From: Alloalcanivorax gelatiniphagus
GTDB taxonomy: Bacteria; Pseudomonadota; Gammaproteobacteria; Pseudomonadales; Alcanivoracaceae
Reading direction: 5' to 3'
Assembly (NCBI RefSeq): GCF_005938655.1
Contig: NZ_VCQT01000040.1
Coordinates: 1-64,000, forward strand
Length of the DNA: 64,000 nucleotides
In this document: piece after piece, positions 8,229 to 17,480 of the stretch
How positions within the stretch are numbered: position 1 is the stretch's first letter
How the letters are laid out: each line of letters starts with the position of its first letter
Position numbers and translations under genes: made by a program
Notes under the pieces: model-generated
Told to the model about the DNA's origin: nothing
Database searches by the model: none
The model's input: only the letters and a program-made list of their open reading frames with translations

Positions 8229-9208
8229 CGGCCGCCCTCCCCGCCGTCACGCTTGAGCACGTCGCGCTTGAGCTGGCGGATGGCATCCAGGCCGGCGCCG
8301 ATTTCCGGCAGCGCCTGGTTCACCTGTTGGCCGCCCAGTTCCTCCAGGGCGGCGCGCATCTGCTTGACCCGGCCCTGGTCGTCACGGAACCACTGGTCGA
8401 GGGTGGCGTTGGCGCTGTCCAGCGCCTGCTGGTAGGCCTGGGCCCGGCCCTGCATCAGCGCCAGCCGCGCCTGTTGCAGGCTGGCGTCCAGGGTCAGCCG
8501 CACGGTGGCCGCCTGGGTCTCGGTGAGCGGCACCGGCACCTCGCCGTCGTGGCGGCTCACCGTCACCGGCATTTGGTCGAGCAGCCGCGACCACCAGCTG
8601 CCCTGACCGGGCTCCGGCGATTGCCGGGGCGGCGCCTGGCGCTCCGGCAGCGCCAGGTCCGGCACCAGCGACTGCAGCGCGCCCAGGCGCAATACCATGG
8701 CCTGGATGTCCACCTGCAGGGCACCGTTGAGTTTTTCCATATCGTTGGCCAGGGCCTGCCGGGCCGGCAGCGCGTCCGGGTCGTCCAGCCGCGCCAGGGT
8801 GTCGTCGGCGGCCTTCAGCAGGCGGCGGGCGGCGGCGGCGTCACCGGTGAGCATCAGCCGCTGGCCGGCCAGGCTGGCCAGGGCCTCGGCCTCGTTGATC
8901 AGCCACAGGGTCTGGCCGCCCTGGCGCACATCGGCCAGCGCTTCCCGGTCCCGGGCCATGCGCGCTTCCAGTTGCTGTTGCTGCTGGCGCAGCTGATCCT
9001 CGGCCTGGCGCCGTTCCTGGTCCCGGCGCTCCAGTTCGCCGCGCAGGGTCTCGACCCGCTGCCCCAGCCCCTGGCGATCCTTCTCCAGCAGCTGCCATTG
9101 CTGCCAGCCCCACCAGCCGGCGGCCCCCAGGGCGGCCAGGATCACGATCAAAACAAGCAGCGGCCACAGGCTCAGGCCCTGCTGACGACGGACGGCGCGG
9201 TGCGTCAT
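8225..9208 (-). CDS. hemX: HemX membrane protein of the heme gene cluster
   Basis: A 327-residue protein with one N-terminal membrane helix (about 16-36) followed by a strong Gln/Arg/Glu-rich coiled coil (about 42-92) and a helical periplasmic domain. Homologues are often mislabelled uroporphyrinogen-III C-methyltransferase, but no SAM-binding motif is visible, so a structural or assembly role is more likely. ATG 9208 follows AGGGAGA with good spacing, so the longer in-frame extension to 9331 is not needed. It lies between hemD (126-base gap) and hemY (4-base overlap). Confidence 0.9.
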   Translation of the reverse strand: MTHRAVRRQQGLSLWPLLVLIVILAALGAAGWWGWQQWQLLEKDRQGLGQRVETLRGELERRDQERRQAEDQLRQQQQQLEARMARDREALADVRQGGQTLWLINEAEALASLAGQRLMLTGDAAAARRLLKAADDTLARLDDPDALPARQALANDMEKLNGALQVDIQAMVLRLGALQSLVPDLALPERQAPPRQSPEPGQGSWWSRLLDQMPVTVSRHDGEVPVPLTETQAATVRLTLDASLQQARLALMQGRAQAYQQALDSANATLDQWFRDDQGRVKQMRAALEELGGQQVNQALPEIGAGLDAIRQLKRDVLKRDGGEGGR

Positions 9209-9334
9209 GGAGTCTCCCTTTTTTTGGGCGTGCCGGTCGCCTGACAGGCGGACCGGGCGGCGCGGCGATTCGGTAAGGTGCGTTCCCTCGGTAATGGCCT
9301 CAAGATAATGACAGCCATCCGACGAGTCCAATAT

Positions 9335-10033
9335 CTAAGATGCCAGCGCCGCCAGCATGTCGGCATCATGGGCGCTGGCGGCGATGCGCAGGGGCCCCCC
9401 ATGGTCCTCCGCCACCGCCGCCGCCACCCGTTCGCCGGCGGCGATCACGGTGGCCCCGGCGGGCACCCGGTCGGCCAGCGCCCGCCAGCCTTCCACGCTG
9501 GTGATCATCACCGTATCCGCGCCCTCCGGCCAGTGCCGGTGCGGGTCCGGCAGGCGCCGGTAGAACGGCAGCACGTCCACCATGGCACCCCGCTCACGCA
9601 GGCGCGCGGCCAGCCAGTCCCGTCCGCCGTCGCCCCGGCAAATCAGAATCCGCCGGTCGGCCACCCGGGCCAGGCAGGGTAATGCCAGCACGGCCTCGGA
9701 GTTGAAGCCGCTGGTGGGGTATTCCGGCGTCAGGCCGGCGGCGCGGATCACCGCCGCCGTGGACTCCCCCACCGCCAGCCAGTGCAGCCCCACCGGCCAC
9801 TGCGGCCACAGGTCGGCGATCCGCTCCAGGGCCTGGTGGGCGGCGTTGGCGCTGACGAAAAACACCGCGTGGTAGAGATCCAGGTCCATCAGCCGGCGGC
9901 GATGATCGTCCGCCAGGGGCAGCGGCTCGATGCGCAGGGCCGGCACGCACAGCGGCTCATGGCCGGCTTCGCGGAGCCGCGCCGCCAGGGCCTCGCCCTG
10001 GCCCGCCGGCCGGGTGATCACCACGCGGCTCAT
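9335..10033 (-). CDS. hemD: uroporphyrinogen-III synthase
   Basis: A 232-residue cytosolic enzyme that closes hydroxymethylbilane to uroporphyrinogen III. It begins [18 protein letters not shown], typical of HemD. It keeps [11 protein letters not shown] near 59, [12 protein letters not shown] near 84, [10 protein letters not shown] near 105 and the inter-domain [17 protein letters not shown] near 127. The family is very divergent in sequence, so position after hemC supports the call. The ATG at 10033 overlaps the hemC stop by 4 bases (ATGA), indicating translational coupling; a longer frame upstream only overlaps hemC. Confidence 0.92.
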   Translation of the reverse strand: MSRVVITRPAGQGEALAARLREAGHEPLCVPALRIEPLPLADDHRRRLMDLDLYHAVFFVSANAAHQALERIADLWPQWPVGLHWLAVGESTAAVIRAAGLTPEYPTSGFNSEAVLALPCLARVADRRILICRGDGGRDWLAARLRERGAMVDVLPFYRRLPDPHRHWPEGADTVMITSVEGWRALADRVPAGATVIAAGERVAAAVAEDHGGPLRIAASAHDADMLAALAS

Positions 10034-10965
10034 TGGCGGTCGTACAGTTCCCGGAGAATACGGTCGGCGCCCTGGGCCAGCAGCGACTCGGCGATGGCCA
10101 CGCCCAGTTCCTGGGCCTGCTCCCGGGGCGCCCGGTCCTCGGCGGTGAGTACGGTGCGGCCGTCCTCGCTGGCCACCAGGCCCCGCAGCCACAGGCGGCC
10201 GTCGTCCTCAAGCAGGGCAAAGCCGGCGATGGGCACCTGGCAGCCGCCTTCCAAGCGTCGGTTCATGGCGCGCTCGGCGCTGACCCGGTCCCAGGTCAGC
10301 GGGTCGCTGAGCGGCGCCAGCAGTTCGCGGGTGCGCTCCGCGTCGGCGCGGCACTCGATGCCCACCGCGCCCTGGCCCACGGCGGGCAGGGATTCTTCCG
10401 GCGGCATTTCATAGCGGATGCGCTGGTGCATCTCCAGGCGCTTGAGGCCGGCGGCGGCCAGGATGATGGCGTCGAACTCACCGGCGTCCAGTTTGCCCAG
10501 CCGGGTCTGCACGTTGCCGCGCAGGCTGGAGACCTTCAGGTCCGGCCGGTGGGCCAGCACCTGGGCCTGACGGCGCAGGCTGGAGGTGCCCAGGCGGGCG
10601 CCCTCGGGCAGGCCCATCAGGGAATCGTGGTGGTTGGATACGAAGGCGTCGCGGGGGTCCTCGCGCTCACAGATCACCGGCAGGGCCATGCCCGGCGGCA
10701 ACTCCATGGGCACGTCCTTCATCGAGTGCACGGCGATGTCGGCGCGGCCGTCCATCATCGCCTCTTCCAGTTCCTTGACGAACAGGCCCTTGCCACCGAT
10801 TTTGGCCAGCGGCGTGTCGAGGATCTTGTCGCCCTGGGTTTTGATCCGCACCAGCTCCACCCGCAATCCCTGATGCAGCGCTTCCAGGCGCCTCTGTACA
10901 TACTCGGCCTGCCACACGGCAAGCGGGCTGGAGCGGGTGGCGATGCGAACAATCTCGGCGGACAT
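10030..10965 (-). CDS. hemC: porphobilinogen deaminase (hydroxymethylbilane synthase)
   Basis: A 311-residue enzyme that polymerises four porphobilinogens into hydroxymethylbilane. The start [17 protein letters not shown] is diagnostic. Catalytic Asp lies in MKDVPMELP near 82-90, arginines of the active site in SSLRRQAQ and [14 protein letters not shown], and the dipyrromethane cofactor cysteine is Cys242 in [10 protein letters not shown]. Length equals the family norm. It is the first gene of hemCDXY on the minus strand. It begins 66 bases after algR, with a weak terminator-like hairpin in the gap. Confidence 0.97.
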   Translation of the reverse strand: MSAEIVRIATRSSPLAVWQAEYVQRRLEALHQGLRVELVRIKTQGDKILDTPLAKIGGKGLFVKELEEAMMDGRADIAVHSMKDVPMELPPGMALPVICEREDPRDAFVSNHHDSLMGLPEGARLGTSSLRRQAQVLAHRPDLKVSSLRGNVQTRLGKLDAGEFDAIILAAAGLKRLEMHQRIRYEMPPEESLPAVGQGAVGIECRADAERTRELLAPLSDPLTWDRVSAERAMNRRLEGGCQVPIAGFALLEDDGRLWLRGLVASEDGRTVLTAEDRAPREQAQELGVAIAESLLAQGADRILRELYDRQ

Positions 10966-10977
10966 GAAAACTCCCGG

Positions 10978-11008
10978 AAAAAAATTACAGGCCCGGGATT
11001 GTACCTGT
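10978..11008 (-). terminator. weak terminator-like hairpin between algR and hemC
   Basis: Read on the minus strand, ACAGG pairs with CCTGT over a 12-base loop and is followed by AATTTTTTT. It sits just after the algR stop and ends about 20 bases before the hemC ATG. The stem is only 5 bp, so it may be a partial terminator or attenuator rather than a full stop; TACAAT in the loop could also be a -10 element for hemC. Confidence 0.35.
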
Positions 11009-11031
11009 TAAGCGCCGCCGATTAACCGCTT

Positions 11032-11790
11032 TTACTTGCCGGTCAGGGCGCGGCGCAGGCCGGCCATGTGCCGGCGGCTCACCGGCAAGGCCCGGCGCAC
11101 CCCGCGCAGGTGCACCTCGAAATAGCCCTGGGCGCTGTTTTCCATGCTCTCGATAAAATGCAGCGACACCAGGGTGCTGCGATGAATGCGCACGAACAGG
11201 TCGCCGAATTCCTTCTCCAGGCTTTTCAGCGGCTCGTCGATCAGCACGTGGCCACCGTCGAAATGCACCGCCACGTATTTATGGTCCGCCTGGAAGTAGC
11301 GCACCTCCTCCACCGGCACCAGTTCCAGGCCCCGGTGGGTGCGGGCGCTCAGGTGGCGGCGGCGGCCGGTGTGGTTGATGGCGATGCGGTGGGTGACCTC
11401 GGCCACCTGCACGCGGTTGAGCCGGCGGGTGCGGTTGAGCGCCCGGCGCAGGTCGTCGCCGTTGACCGGCTTGAGCAGGTAGTCCACGGCGTGCACCCGG
11501 AACGCCTGCAGCGCGTGTTCTTCGTAGGCGGTGCAGAAAATCACCGCCGGCGGGTTGTCCATTTTCTGCAGATGGGCGGCGGCTTCCAGGCCGTCCATGT
11601 CCGGCATGCGGATGTCCATCAGCACCACGTCCGGCCGCGTGCGCCCGGCGAATTCCACCGCCTCCCGGCCACTGGCGGCCTCCCCGGTGACCTCCATATG
11701 AGCGCTTTCCACCAGGCGCCGCAGACGCAGGCGCGCCAGGGCCTCGTCGTCGCACACCAGCACCCGTGTCTTGGCCAGGTCGTCCTTCAT
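11032..11790 (-). CDS. algR: AlgR-type LytTR response regulator
   Basis: A 252-residue regulator. The receiver domain (about 8-125) has the acidic pocket Asp14/Asp15, phospho-acceptor Asp59 in LMDIRMPDMDG, Thr87 and Lys107 in DYLLKP. A LytTR DNA-binding domain (about 145-250) follows, with VEEVRYFQADHKYVAVHF and FVRIHRSTLVSL. In Pseudomonas AlgR controls alginate, type IV pili and other surface functions; here its targets cannot be read. It follows algZ by 21 bases in one transcript, and the algZ-algR-hemC order is that of Pseudomonas. Confidence 0.93.
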   Translation of the reverse strand: MKDDLAKTRVLVCDDEALARLRLRRLVESAHMEVTGEAASGREAVEFAGRTRPDVVLMDIRMPDMDGLEAAAHLQKMDNPPAVIFCTAYEEHALQAFRVHAVDYLLKPVNGDDLRRALNRTRRLNRVQVAEVTHRIAINHTGRRRHLSARTHRGLELVPVEEVRYFQADHKYVAVHFDGGHVLIDEPLKSLEKEFGDLFVRIHRSTLVSLHFIESMENSAQGYFEVHLRGVRRALPVSRRHMAGLRRALTGK

Positions 11791-11811
11791 TGTTCCCCCC
11801 TCCGTTACCCC

Positions 11812-12840
11812 CTATCCCTGCACCGGATAGAGGATACGCACCTCGTAGTATTGTTCTGATTCCCGTGCTTCCACCCGCACCGTGGGGCCAAGCAGCGCCT
11901 CCAGACGGTGGCGGATATTGTCCAGCGCCATGCGGTTACCCTGGTGATCGCCGGCCCGTTCCGGCATGGGATTGCGCACCCGCAGCACCGCCCGCCCCTG
12001 CTCCATGGCGGCGCCCAGCGTCACCACCCCGCCCTCGGCCCGTGGCTGGATACCATGATAGATGGCATTTTCCACCAGCGGCTGCAACGTCAAAAGCGGC
12101 AACCGCACGGTTTCGGGATCCAGTTCAACTTGCCACTCCATGCGCAGCCGGTCGCCCAGACGCAATTGCTCGATGCGCACATAGCGCTCGCACAGGGCCA
12201 GTTCCTCCGCCAGGCTGACCTGCTCCCCGGATTCCCGCAGGCTGGCCCGGAACAGCCGCGACAGGTCTTCCACCGCCTGCTCGGCGGCGGCGGCGTCGAT
12301 GCGCACCAGGGTGGCGATGATGTTCATGGAATTGAACAGAAAGTGGGGGCGGATACGGGACTGCAGCGCCTGGATGCGGGCGCGCAGTTCCGCCCGGTCC
12401 TTGTTGTGCAGCTGCTCCTGCACATAGAAATAGCGCATCATCAGGCCGCCGATGATGGCGGCGATCAGCACATTGGCGAGGATATCCCAATGCCAGAGCG
12501 GCTCGTTCATGCTGTCGGCGGCCCAGGCCAACAGCCACCGCGCCAGCAGGCTGAACACCAGGGTATCCAGCACCACCAGCCCCACCACCGCCAGCGCCGC
12601 CCGCGCCGCCGGCAGGCCGTTCAACCGGTCCCGCAGCCGGCACAACAACGCCGCCGAGGTCAGCCCGATCCACTGAATGAACAGCGACGTCAGCGCCAGC
12701 CGCTCCAGGCTGAACGGCTCGAAGTACCCGGCCACCAGGGTGATGACAATGGCCATCAGTTCGATCACCACCACCACCACCAGCACCGCGCGGGTGGTGC
12801 ACAGGTCGGGCAGGAAGACGTTGGGGCGGGGTTCGGTCAT
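11812..12840 (-). CDS. algZ: AlgZ/FimS-type sensor histidine kinase (LytS-like)
   Basis: A 342-residue inner-membrane kinase with four hydrophobic segments (about 18-38, 48-68, 80-108 and 120-140). The unorthodox His_kinase motif RIRPHFLFNSMNII puts the phosphorylated histidine at His166, and the ATPase domain carries LVENAIYHG (Asn258). The C-terminal G-box is weak, as in Pseudomonas FimS/AlgZ, where kinase activity is debated. It is the partner of the adjacent algR and is divergent from argH. Confidence 0.92.
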   Translation of the reverse strand: MTEPRPNVFLPDLCTTRAVLVVVVVIELMAIVITLVAGYFEPFSLERLALTSLFIQWIGLTSAALLCRLRDRLNGLPAARAALAVVGLVVLDTLVFSLLARWLLAWAADSMNEPLWHWDILANVLIAAIIGGLMMRYFYVQEQLHNKDRAELRARIQALQSRIRPHFLFNSMNIIATLVRIDAAAAEQAVEDLSRLFRASLRESGEQVSLAEELALCERYVRIEQLRLGDRLRMEWQVELDPETVRLPLLTLQPLVENAIYHGIQPRAEGGVVTLGAAMEQGRAVLRVRNPMPERAGDHQGNRMALDNIRHRLEALLGPTVRVEARESEQYYEVRILYPVQG

Positions 12841-12883
12841 AAGTTCTTCTTGTGTTTACGAGCCAGGTCCCGGCCTCGATGGC

Positions 12884-12970
12884 AGTTGAAAGTTGAAAGT
12901 TGAAACGCGGCGGCAGACCCGGCCGCCGGCATGGCCGTGCCCGCGCTTGTCACTTTCAACTTTTAACTTG
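12884..12970 (-). repeat. dispersed element copy 1 (TTTCAAC arms)
   Basis: Arms of repeated AGTTGAAAGTTGAAA (12884-12905) and CACTTTCAACTTTTAACTT (12951-12969) face each other. They enclose a G+C-rich core that on the minus strand reads GCGCGGGCACGGCC (12933-12946). The same arms and core recur at 14536-14603 and 21005-21160. This copy lies between algZ and argH, in the opposite orientation to the other two. Confidence 0.7.
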
Positions 12971-13005
12971 CTCCTGGGTTTGCCTACGATACCACCGCCC
13001 GGCGG

Positions 13006-13014
13006 TGCTATACT
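13006..13014 (+). promoter_or_regulatory. probable extended -10 promoter of argH
   Basis: TGCTATACT matches an extended -10 (TGn plus TATACT at 13009-13014), about 40 bases before the argH ATG. No convincing -35 is present, which an extended -10 tolerates. The 13-mer GCTATACTGCGCG that contains it is repeated upstream of lptM. Confidence 0.5.
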
Positions 13015-13053
13015 GCGCGCCCCGTCAATTCAGCGCCGGACGCGAGCAACGAC

Positions 13054-14445
13054 ATGAGTGACCAGCAGCAAAACAAACTCTGGGGCGGCCGCTTCAGTGA
13101 ATCCACCGATGCCTTCGTACAGGAATTCACCGCCAGCGTCGGTTTCGACCGGCGCATGTACCGGCAGGATATCCAGGGTTCCCAGGCCCACGCTACCATG
13201 CTCGCCGAGGCCGGGGTGCTCACCAACGACGAGCGCGACGCCATCATCCAGGGGCTGGACGAGATCCGCGCCGAGATCGAGGCCGGGGAATTCCAGTGGT
13301 CGGTGGCCCTGGAAGACGTGCACATGAACATCGAGGCACGGCTCACCGACAAGATCGGCATCACTGGCAAAAAGCTGCACACCGGCCGCTCCCGCAACGA
13401 CCAGGTGGCCACCGATATCCGCCTGTGGCTGCGTGACGAAATCGAACTGATCGACGGCGAAATGACCCGTCTGATGACCGGCCTGCTGGACCTGGCGGAG
13501 CGCGAGGCGGCCACCATCATGCCCGGTTTCACCCACCTGCAGACCGCCCAGCCGGTGACCTTCGGCCACCACCTGCTGGCCTGGTTCGAAATGCTCAAGC
13601 GCGACCGCGAGCGCCTGCGCGATTGCCGCAAGCGGGTTAACCGCATGCCCCTGGGCGCCGCCGCCCTGGCCGGCACCACCTACCCGATCATCCGCGAACG
13701 CACCTGCGAACTGCTGGGCTTCGACGGCGTCTGTGAGAACTCCCTGGACGCGGTCAGCGACCGGGACTTCGCCATCGAATTCTGCGCCCTCACCGCCCTG
13801 TGCGTGACCCACCTGTCGCGGATCAGCGAGGAACTGGTGCTGTGGACCAGCGCCCAGTTCAACTTTATCGACCTGCCGGACCGCTTCTGCACCGGCAGCT
13901 CGATCATGCCGCAGAAAAAGAACCCGGACGTGCCGGAGCTGGTGCGCGGTAAGACCGGCCGGGTCAACGGCCACCTGATCGCCCTGCTGACCCTGATGAA
14001 GAGCCAACCGCTGGCCTACAACAAGGACAACCAGGAAGACAAGGAACCGCTCTACGACGCGGTGGACACCCTGGCCGGCTGCCTGCGCGCCTTCGCCGAC
14101 ATGATCCCGGCCCTGGAACCGAACCGGGAAGTGATGCGCGAAGCGGCCCGCCGCGGCTTCGCCACCGCCACCGACCTGGCCGACTACCTGGTGCGCAAGG
14201 GCATCGCCTTCCGCGACTCCCATGAAATCGTCGGCAAGGCCGTGGCCCACGGCGTGGACCAGAAAAAGGACCTCAGCGACATGTCCCTGTCCGAGCTGCG
14301 CCAGTTCAGCGACCAGATCGACGAGGACGTGTTCGAGGTACTGACCCTGGAAGGCTCGGTGAGCGCCCGCAACCACATCGGCGGCACCGCCCCCGACCAG
14401 GTCCGCGCCGCCGTCGCCCGTGGCCGGGACGCGATCAGCGGCTGA
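13054..14445 (+). CDS. argH: argininosuccinate lyase
   Basis: A 463-residue enzyme that splits argininosuccinate into arginine and fumarate, the last step of arginine synthesis. The fumarase/aspartase superfamily signature [16 protein letters not shown] lies near 285-300, with the catalytic Ser in the flexible loop. [17 protein letters not shown] near 109 and [14 protein letters not shown] near 159 (catalytic His) are intact. The start [17 protein letters not shown] is typical after a short N-terminus. It is monocistronic, divergent from algZ and read from its own extended -10 promoter. Confidence 0.98.
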   Translation: MSDQQQNKLWGGRFSESTDAFVQEFTASVGFDRRMYRQDIQGSQAHATMLAEAGVLTNDERDAIIQGLDEIRAEIEAGEFQWSVALEDVHMNIEARLTDKIGITGKKLHTGRSRNDQVATDIRLWLRDEIELIDGEMTRLMTGLLDLAEREAATIMPGFTHLQTAQPVTFGHHLLAWFEMLKRDRERLRDCRKRVNRMPLGAAALAGTTYPIIRERTCELLGFDGVCENSLDAVSDRDFAIEFCALTALCVTHLSRISEELVLWTSAQFNFIDLPDRFCTGSSIMPQKKNPDVPELVRGKTGRVNGHLIALLTLMKSQPLAYNKDNQEDKEPLYDAVDTLAGCLRAFADMIPALEPNREVMREAARRGFATATDLADYLVRKGIAFRDSHEIVGKAVAHGVDQKKDLSDMSLSELRQFSDQIDEDVFEVLTLEGSVSARNHIGGTAPDQVRAAVARGRDAISG

Positions 14446-14454
14446 CGCTGCAAA

Positions 14455-14603
14455 AGCCTCAAGCTACAAGCTACAAGCTGAAAACCGCCTCGCCACGGCC
14501 AAGCTTGTAGCTTGCGGCCTGTGGCCGGCGGGCACGCGGGCACGGCCTCGCCGCCTTCGGGGGGCAGGCCCGCGTTTCAACTTTCAACTTTTAACTTTCA
14601 ACT
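14455..14603 (+). repeat. compound repeat: CAAGCTA hairpin plus dispersed element copy 2
   Basis: CAAGCTACAAGCTACAAGCTG (14459 onward, tandem 7-mers) is the complement of AAGCTTGTAGCTTG near 14501-14514, so this part folds back on itself. It is followed by the core GCGGGCACGGCC (14536-14547) and by TTTCAACTTTCAACTTTTAA and further TTTCAACT ending at 14603, shared with copies 1 and 3. It fills the 216-base gap between argH and the glycerate kinase gene. Confidence 0.7.
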
Positions 14604-14661
14604 GCCCGGGGATGCCAACTGTCCGCTTGCAGCTTCCCGTGCAAAACCCGAAGCTTCCCCC

Positions 14662-15951
14662 ATGACCTCCCCGACCCCTTCCCCGCGCCTGTTCCTCGAA
14701 TCCCTGTTCCACGCCGCCGTGGAAGCGGCGCTGCCGGAACAGTGCCTGCCGCCGCATCTGCCCGAGCCCGGGCCGGGGCGTACCGTGGTGCTTGGGGCGG
14801 GCAAGGCGGCGGCGCGCATGGCCACGGTGCTGGAACAGCATTGGTTGGAAAAGCACGGCGCGGAGGCGTTGGCGCGGCTGGAAGGTCTGGTGGTGACCCG
14901 CCACGGGCAGGCGCTACCGACCCGGCGCATCGAGGTGCTGGAAGCGGCCCACCCGGTGCCGGACGCCGCCGGGGAACAGGCCGCCCGGCGCCTGCTGGCC
15001 CTGGCCGAGGGCCTCACCGCCGACGACCGGGTGATCGCGCTGATCTCCGGCGGCGGCTCATCGCTGCTGCCGTTGCCGGCCCCGGGACTGAGTCTGGATG
15101 ACAAGCAAACCCTGGGTCGGGCGCTGCTGCGCAGCGGCGCCACCATCGGTGAGATCAATACCGTGCGCCGGCACCTGTCGGCGATCAAGGGCGGCCGGCT
15201 GGCCGCCGCCTGCGCGCCGGCGCCGGTCCGCACGCTGCTGCTGTCCGATGTGCCCGGGGACGCGCCCCACGACATCGCCTCCGGGCCCACCGTGGCCGAC
15301 CCCACCAGCGCCGCCGACGCCCTGGCGATACTGCGGCGCTATGCCATCGACGCCCCCGCCCGGGTCATCGCCCATCTGGAAAAACAAAGCGACGCCCCCG
15401 GCATTACCCTGCCCGACGGCAATGAAGTACGGCTGGTGGCCAGCGGCCAGACCGCCCTGGAGGCCGCCGCCGAGGTGGCCCGGGCCGCCGGTGTCACGCC
15501 GATGATTCTGGGCGACGGCCTGGAAGGGGAGGCCCGGGAACTGGGCCGGGTGCTGGCCGGCATCGCCGCCCAGGTGCGGCGCCACGGCCAGCCCCTGGCG
15601 CCGCCCTGCGTGCTGCTCAGCGGCGGCGAAACCACGGTGACGGTGCGCGGCGACGGGGTCGGCGGCCGCAATGTGGAGGGCCTGCTCGGCTTCGGTCTGG
15701 CCCTGGGGCCGCTGGACGGCGTGCACGCCCTGTTCGCCGATACCGATGGCGTGGACGGCGGCGCCGAGATCGCCGGCGCCCTGTGGACGCCGGACAGCCT
15801 GAGCCGCGCCGCCACCCTGGGCCTGGACGCCCGCGCCGCCCTGGACGGCAACGACGCCCATTCCTTTTTCCAGGCGCTGGACGACAGTCTGATCAGCGGC
15901 CCCACCGGCACCAACGTCAACGATTTCCGGGCGGTGCTGATTACCGGCTGA
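14662..15951 (+). CDS. MOFRL-family glycerate 2-kinase
   Basis: A 429-residue kinase phosphorylating D-glycerate (typically to 2-phosphoglycerate). The N-terminal DUF4147 domain contains VVLGAGKAAARMA near 44, the phosphate loop LISGGGSSLLPLPAPGLS near 130 and INTVRRHLSAIKGGRLA near 167. The MOFRL domain contains LLSGGETTVTVRGDGVGGRN near 320 and ALFADTDGVDGG near 355. The family is TtuD/GckA. The ATG at 14662 is used because the upstream extension lies in repeat DNA. It stands upstream of lptM-lysA and the glucosylglycerate genes, and glycerate released from that solute could be recycled by it; that link is inference. Confidence 0.92.
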   Translation: MTSPTPSPRLFLESLFHAAVEAALPEQCLPPHLPEPGPGRTVVLGAGKAAARMATVLEQHWLEKHGAEALARLEGLVVTRHGQALPTRRIEVLEAAHPVPDAAGEQAARRLLALAEGLTADDRVIALISGGGSSLLPLPAPGLSLDDKQTLGRALLRSGATIGEINTVRRHLSAIKGGRLAAACAPAPVRTLLLSDVPGDAPHDIASGPTVADPTSAADALAILRRYAIDAPARVIAHLEKQSDAPGITLPDGNEVRLVASGQTALEAAAEVARAAGVTPMILGDGLEGEARELGRVLAGIAAQVRRHGQPLAPPCVLLSGGETTVTVRGDGVGGRNVEGLLGFGLALGPLDGVHALFADTDGVDGGAEIAGALWTPDSLSRAATLGLDARAALDGNDAHSFFQALDDSLISGPTGTNVNDFRAVLITG

Positions 15952-15999
15952 TTGCCCGGCAATCGGTCACCGTGCGTCGTTTCGGGAGGGTGAAACCGC

Positions 16000-16005
16000 T
16001 ATACT
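16000..16005 (+). promoter_or_regulatory. probable -10 box of lptM-lysA
   Basis: TATACT lies within GCTATACTGCGCG (15998-16010), identical over 13 bases to the argH promoter region, about 32 bases before the lptM ATG. It lacks the TG extension and has no clear -35, so strength is uncertain. Confidence 0.45.
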
Positions 16006-16036
16006 GCGCGGACTTTTCACACCTGCGGAGTGATCC

Positions 16037-16216
16037 ATGCGTGTACTTTGCCTGCTGGCGATGTTGATGCTCGCCGGCTGCGGCCAGAAGGGGCCGTTGT
16101 ATATGGCGCCCCGGGAGCCGGCGCAGGCGGCGCCGCCCGCGCAGGCCACCCCCTTGCCGGCCGCGTCCGAACAGACCGACGAGGACGACAACGACAACCA
16201 GGATGAGTCGCAATGA
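16037..16216 (+). CDS. lptM: LptM (YifL/LppL) small lipoprotein
   Basis: A 59-residue gene just upstream of lysA. The signal peptide ends in the lipobox LAGC (lipidated Cys15), immediately followed by GQKGPLYM, the hallmark of LptM/YifL lipoproteins. The rest is Ala/Pro-rich and ends in an acidic tail (about 46-59). In E. coli LptM binds LptD and helps its disulfide maturation in the outer membrane, and YifL is encoded next to dapF. Here its TGA overlaps the lysA ATG by 4 bases, and AGTG/GGAG 5-12 bases ahead of the ATG serves as ribosome site. Confidence 0.9.
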   Translation: MRVLCLLAMLMLAGCGQKGPLYMAPREPAQAAPPAQATPLPAASEQTDEDDNDNQDESQ

Positions 16217-17460
16217 CCATGGATCCCTTCTGCTACCGCGACGGCACCCTGTACGCCGAGGAACAATCGGTCGCGCAACTGGCGGAGCGCTTCGGCACCC
16301 CGCTGTATGTGTATTCCCGGGGCGCTCTGGAAGCCCATTACAACGCCTTTGACGAGGCCTTCGGCGAGCACCCCCACCGGATCTGCTACGCGGTCAAGGC
16401 GAACAGTAATCTGGCCGTGCTGAACGTGCTGGCGCGCTGTGGCGCGGGCTTCGATATCGTCTCCGGCGGCGAGCTGGAGCGGGTGCTGCGCGCCGGCGGC
16501 GATCCGGACAAGATCGTGTTTTCCGGGGTCGGCAAGACCGCCGAGGAAATGGCCAGTGCCCTGAGAGCCGGCATCCATTGCTTCAACGTGGAATCCGCCG
16601 CCGAGCTGGAGCTGCTGAATCTGGTGGCCGGCGAGCTGGATTGCGTGGCGCCGATCTCGATCCGGGTGAACCCGGACGTGGACGCCCAGACCCACCCGTA
16701 CATCTCCACCGGGCTCAAGGAAAACAAGTTCGGCGTCGACATTCAGAAGGCGCCGGCCCTGTATCAGCGCGCCGCCGAGCTGCCGCACATCGCGGTGCGC
16801 GGCATCGACTGCCACATCGGCAGCCAGCTGACCCGGCTGGACCCGTTCGAGGACGCCCTGGAGCGGGTGCTGAAGCTGCTTGGCGAGCTGCAGAACCTGG
16901 GCATCGAGATCCACCATCTGGATCTGGGCGGCGGCCTGGGCGTGACCTACCGGGACGAAACACCGCCGCCGCCGGCGGACTACGTGGCCGCCCTGCTCAA
17001 GCACATACCCGGTGAACTGCCGGTGCACATCGAACCGGGCCGCTCCATCGCCGCCAACGCCGGCCTGTTCCTCACCCAGGTGCTGTTCCTCAAGCCCACC
17101 GAGCACCGCAACTTCGCCATCGTCGACGGGGCCATGAACGACCTGATCCGGCCCAGCCTGTACGCGGCCTGGCAGGACATCGTGCCGGTCACCCCCCATG
17201 AGGCGGACTGCCGCGACTGGGACATCGTCGGCCCGGTGTGCGAAACCGGCGACTTCCTGGGCAAGGACCGGGCCCTGGCCCTGGAGCCCGGCGACCTGCT
17301 GGCGGTGCGCTCCGCCGGCGCCTACGGCTTCGCCATGGCCAGCAACTACAACAGCCGCAACCGGCCCGCCGAGGTGATGGTGGACGGCGACCAGGCCTTC
17401 CTGGTGCGCGCCCGGGAGAGCCTGGAAGACCAACTGCGGTTGGAGAGCCTGCTCCCCTGA
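16213..17460 (+). CDS. lysA: diaminopimelate decarboxylase
   Basis: A 415-residue PLP enzyme of fold III converting meso-diaminopimelate to lysine. The PLP lysine is Lys62 in CYAVKANSN. The phosphate-binding glycines are in DLGGGLGV near 238-245, EPGRSI lies near 275 and the active-site cysteine is in GPVCETGDFLG near 341-351. It is translationally coupled to lptM (ATGA overlap). ATG 16219 is an alternative start two codons later. In Pseudomonas dapF follows lysA directly; here a glucosylglycerate pair and rlmJ separate them. Confidence 0.97.
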   Translation: MTMDPFCYRDGTLYAEEQSVAQLAERFGTPLYVYSRGALEAHYNAFDEAFGEHPHRICYAVKANSNLAVLNVLARCGAGFDIVSGGELERVLRAGGDPDKIVFSGVGKTAEEMASALRAGIHCFNVESAAELELLNLVAGELDCVAPISIRVNPDVDAQTHPYISTGLKENKFGVDIQKAPALYQRAAELPHIAVRGIDCHIGSQLTRLDPFEDALERVLKLLGELQNLGIEIHHLDLGGGLGVTYRDETPPPPADYVAALLKHIPGELPVHIEPGRSIAANAGLFLTQVLFLKPTEHRNFAIVDGAMNDLIRPSLYAAWQDIVPVTPHEADCRDWDIVGPVCETGDFLGKDRALALEPGDLLAVRSAGAYGFAMASNYNSRNRPAEVMVDGDQAFLVRARESLEDQLRLESLLP

Positions 17461-17480
17461 GCCGGGGAGCCGGCGGCGCC

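Noticed and set aside
8225-9208. Uroporphyrinogen-III C-methyltransferase (as hemX is often labelled)
   Set aside because: No SAM-binding glycine motif or SUMT signature; the protein is a membrane helix, coiled coil and helical domain.
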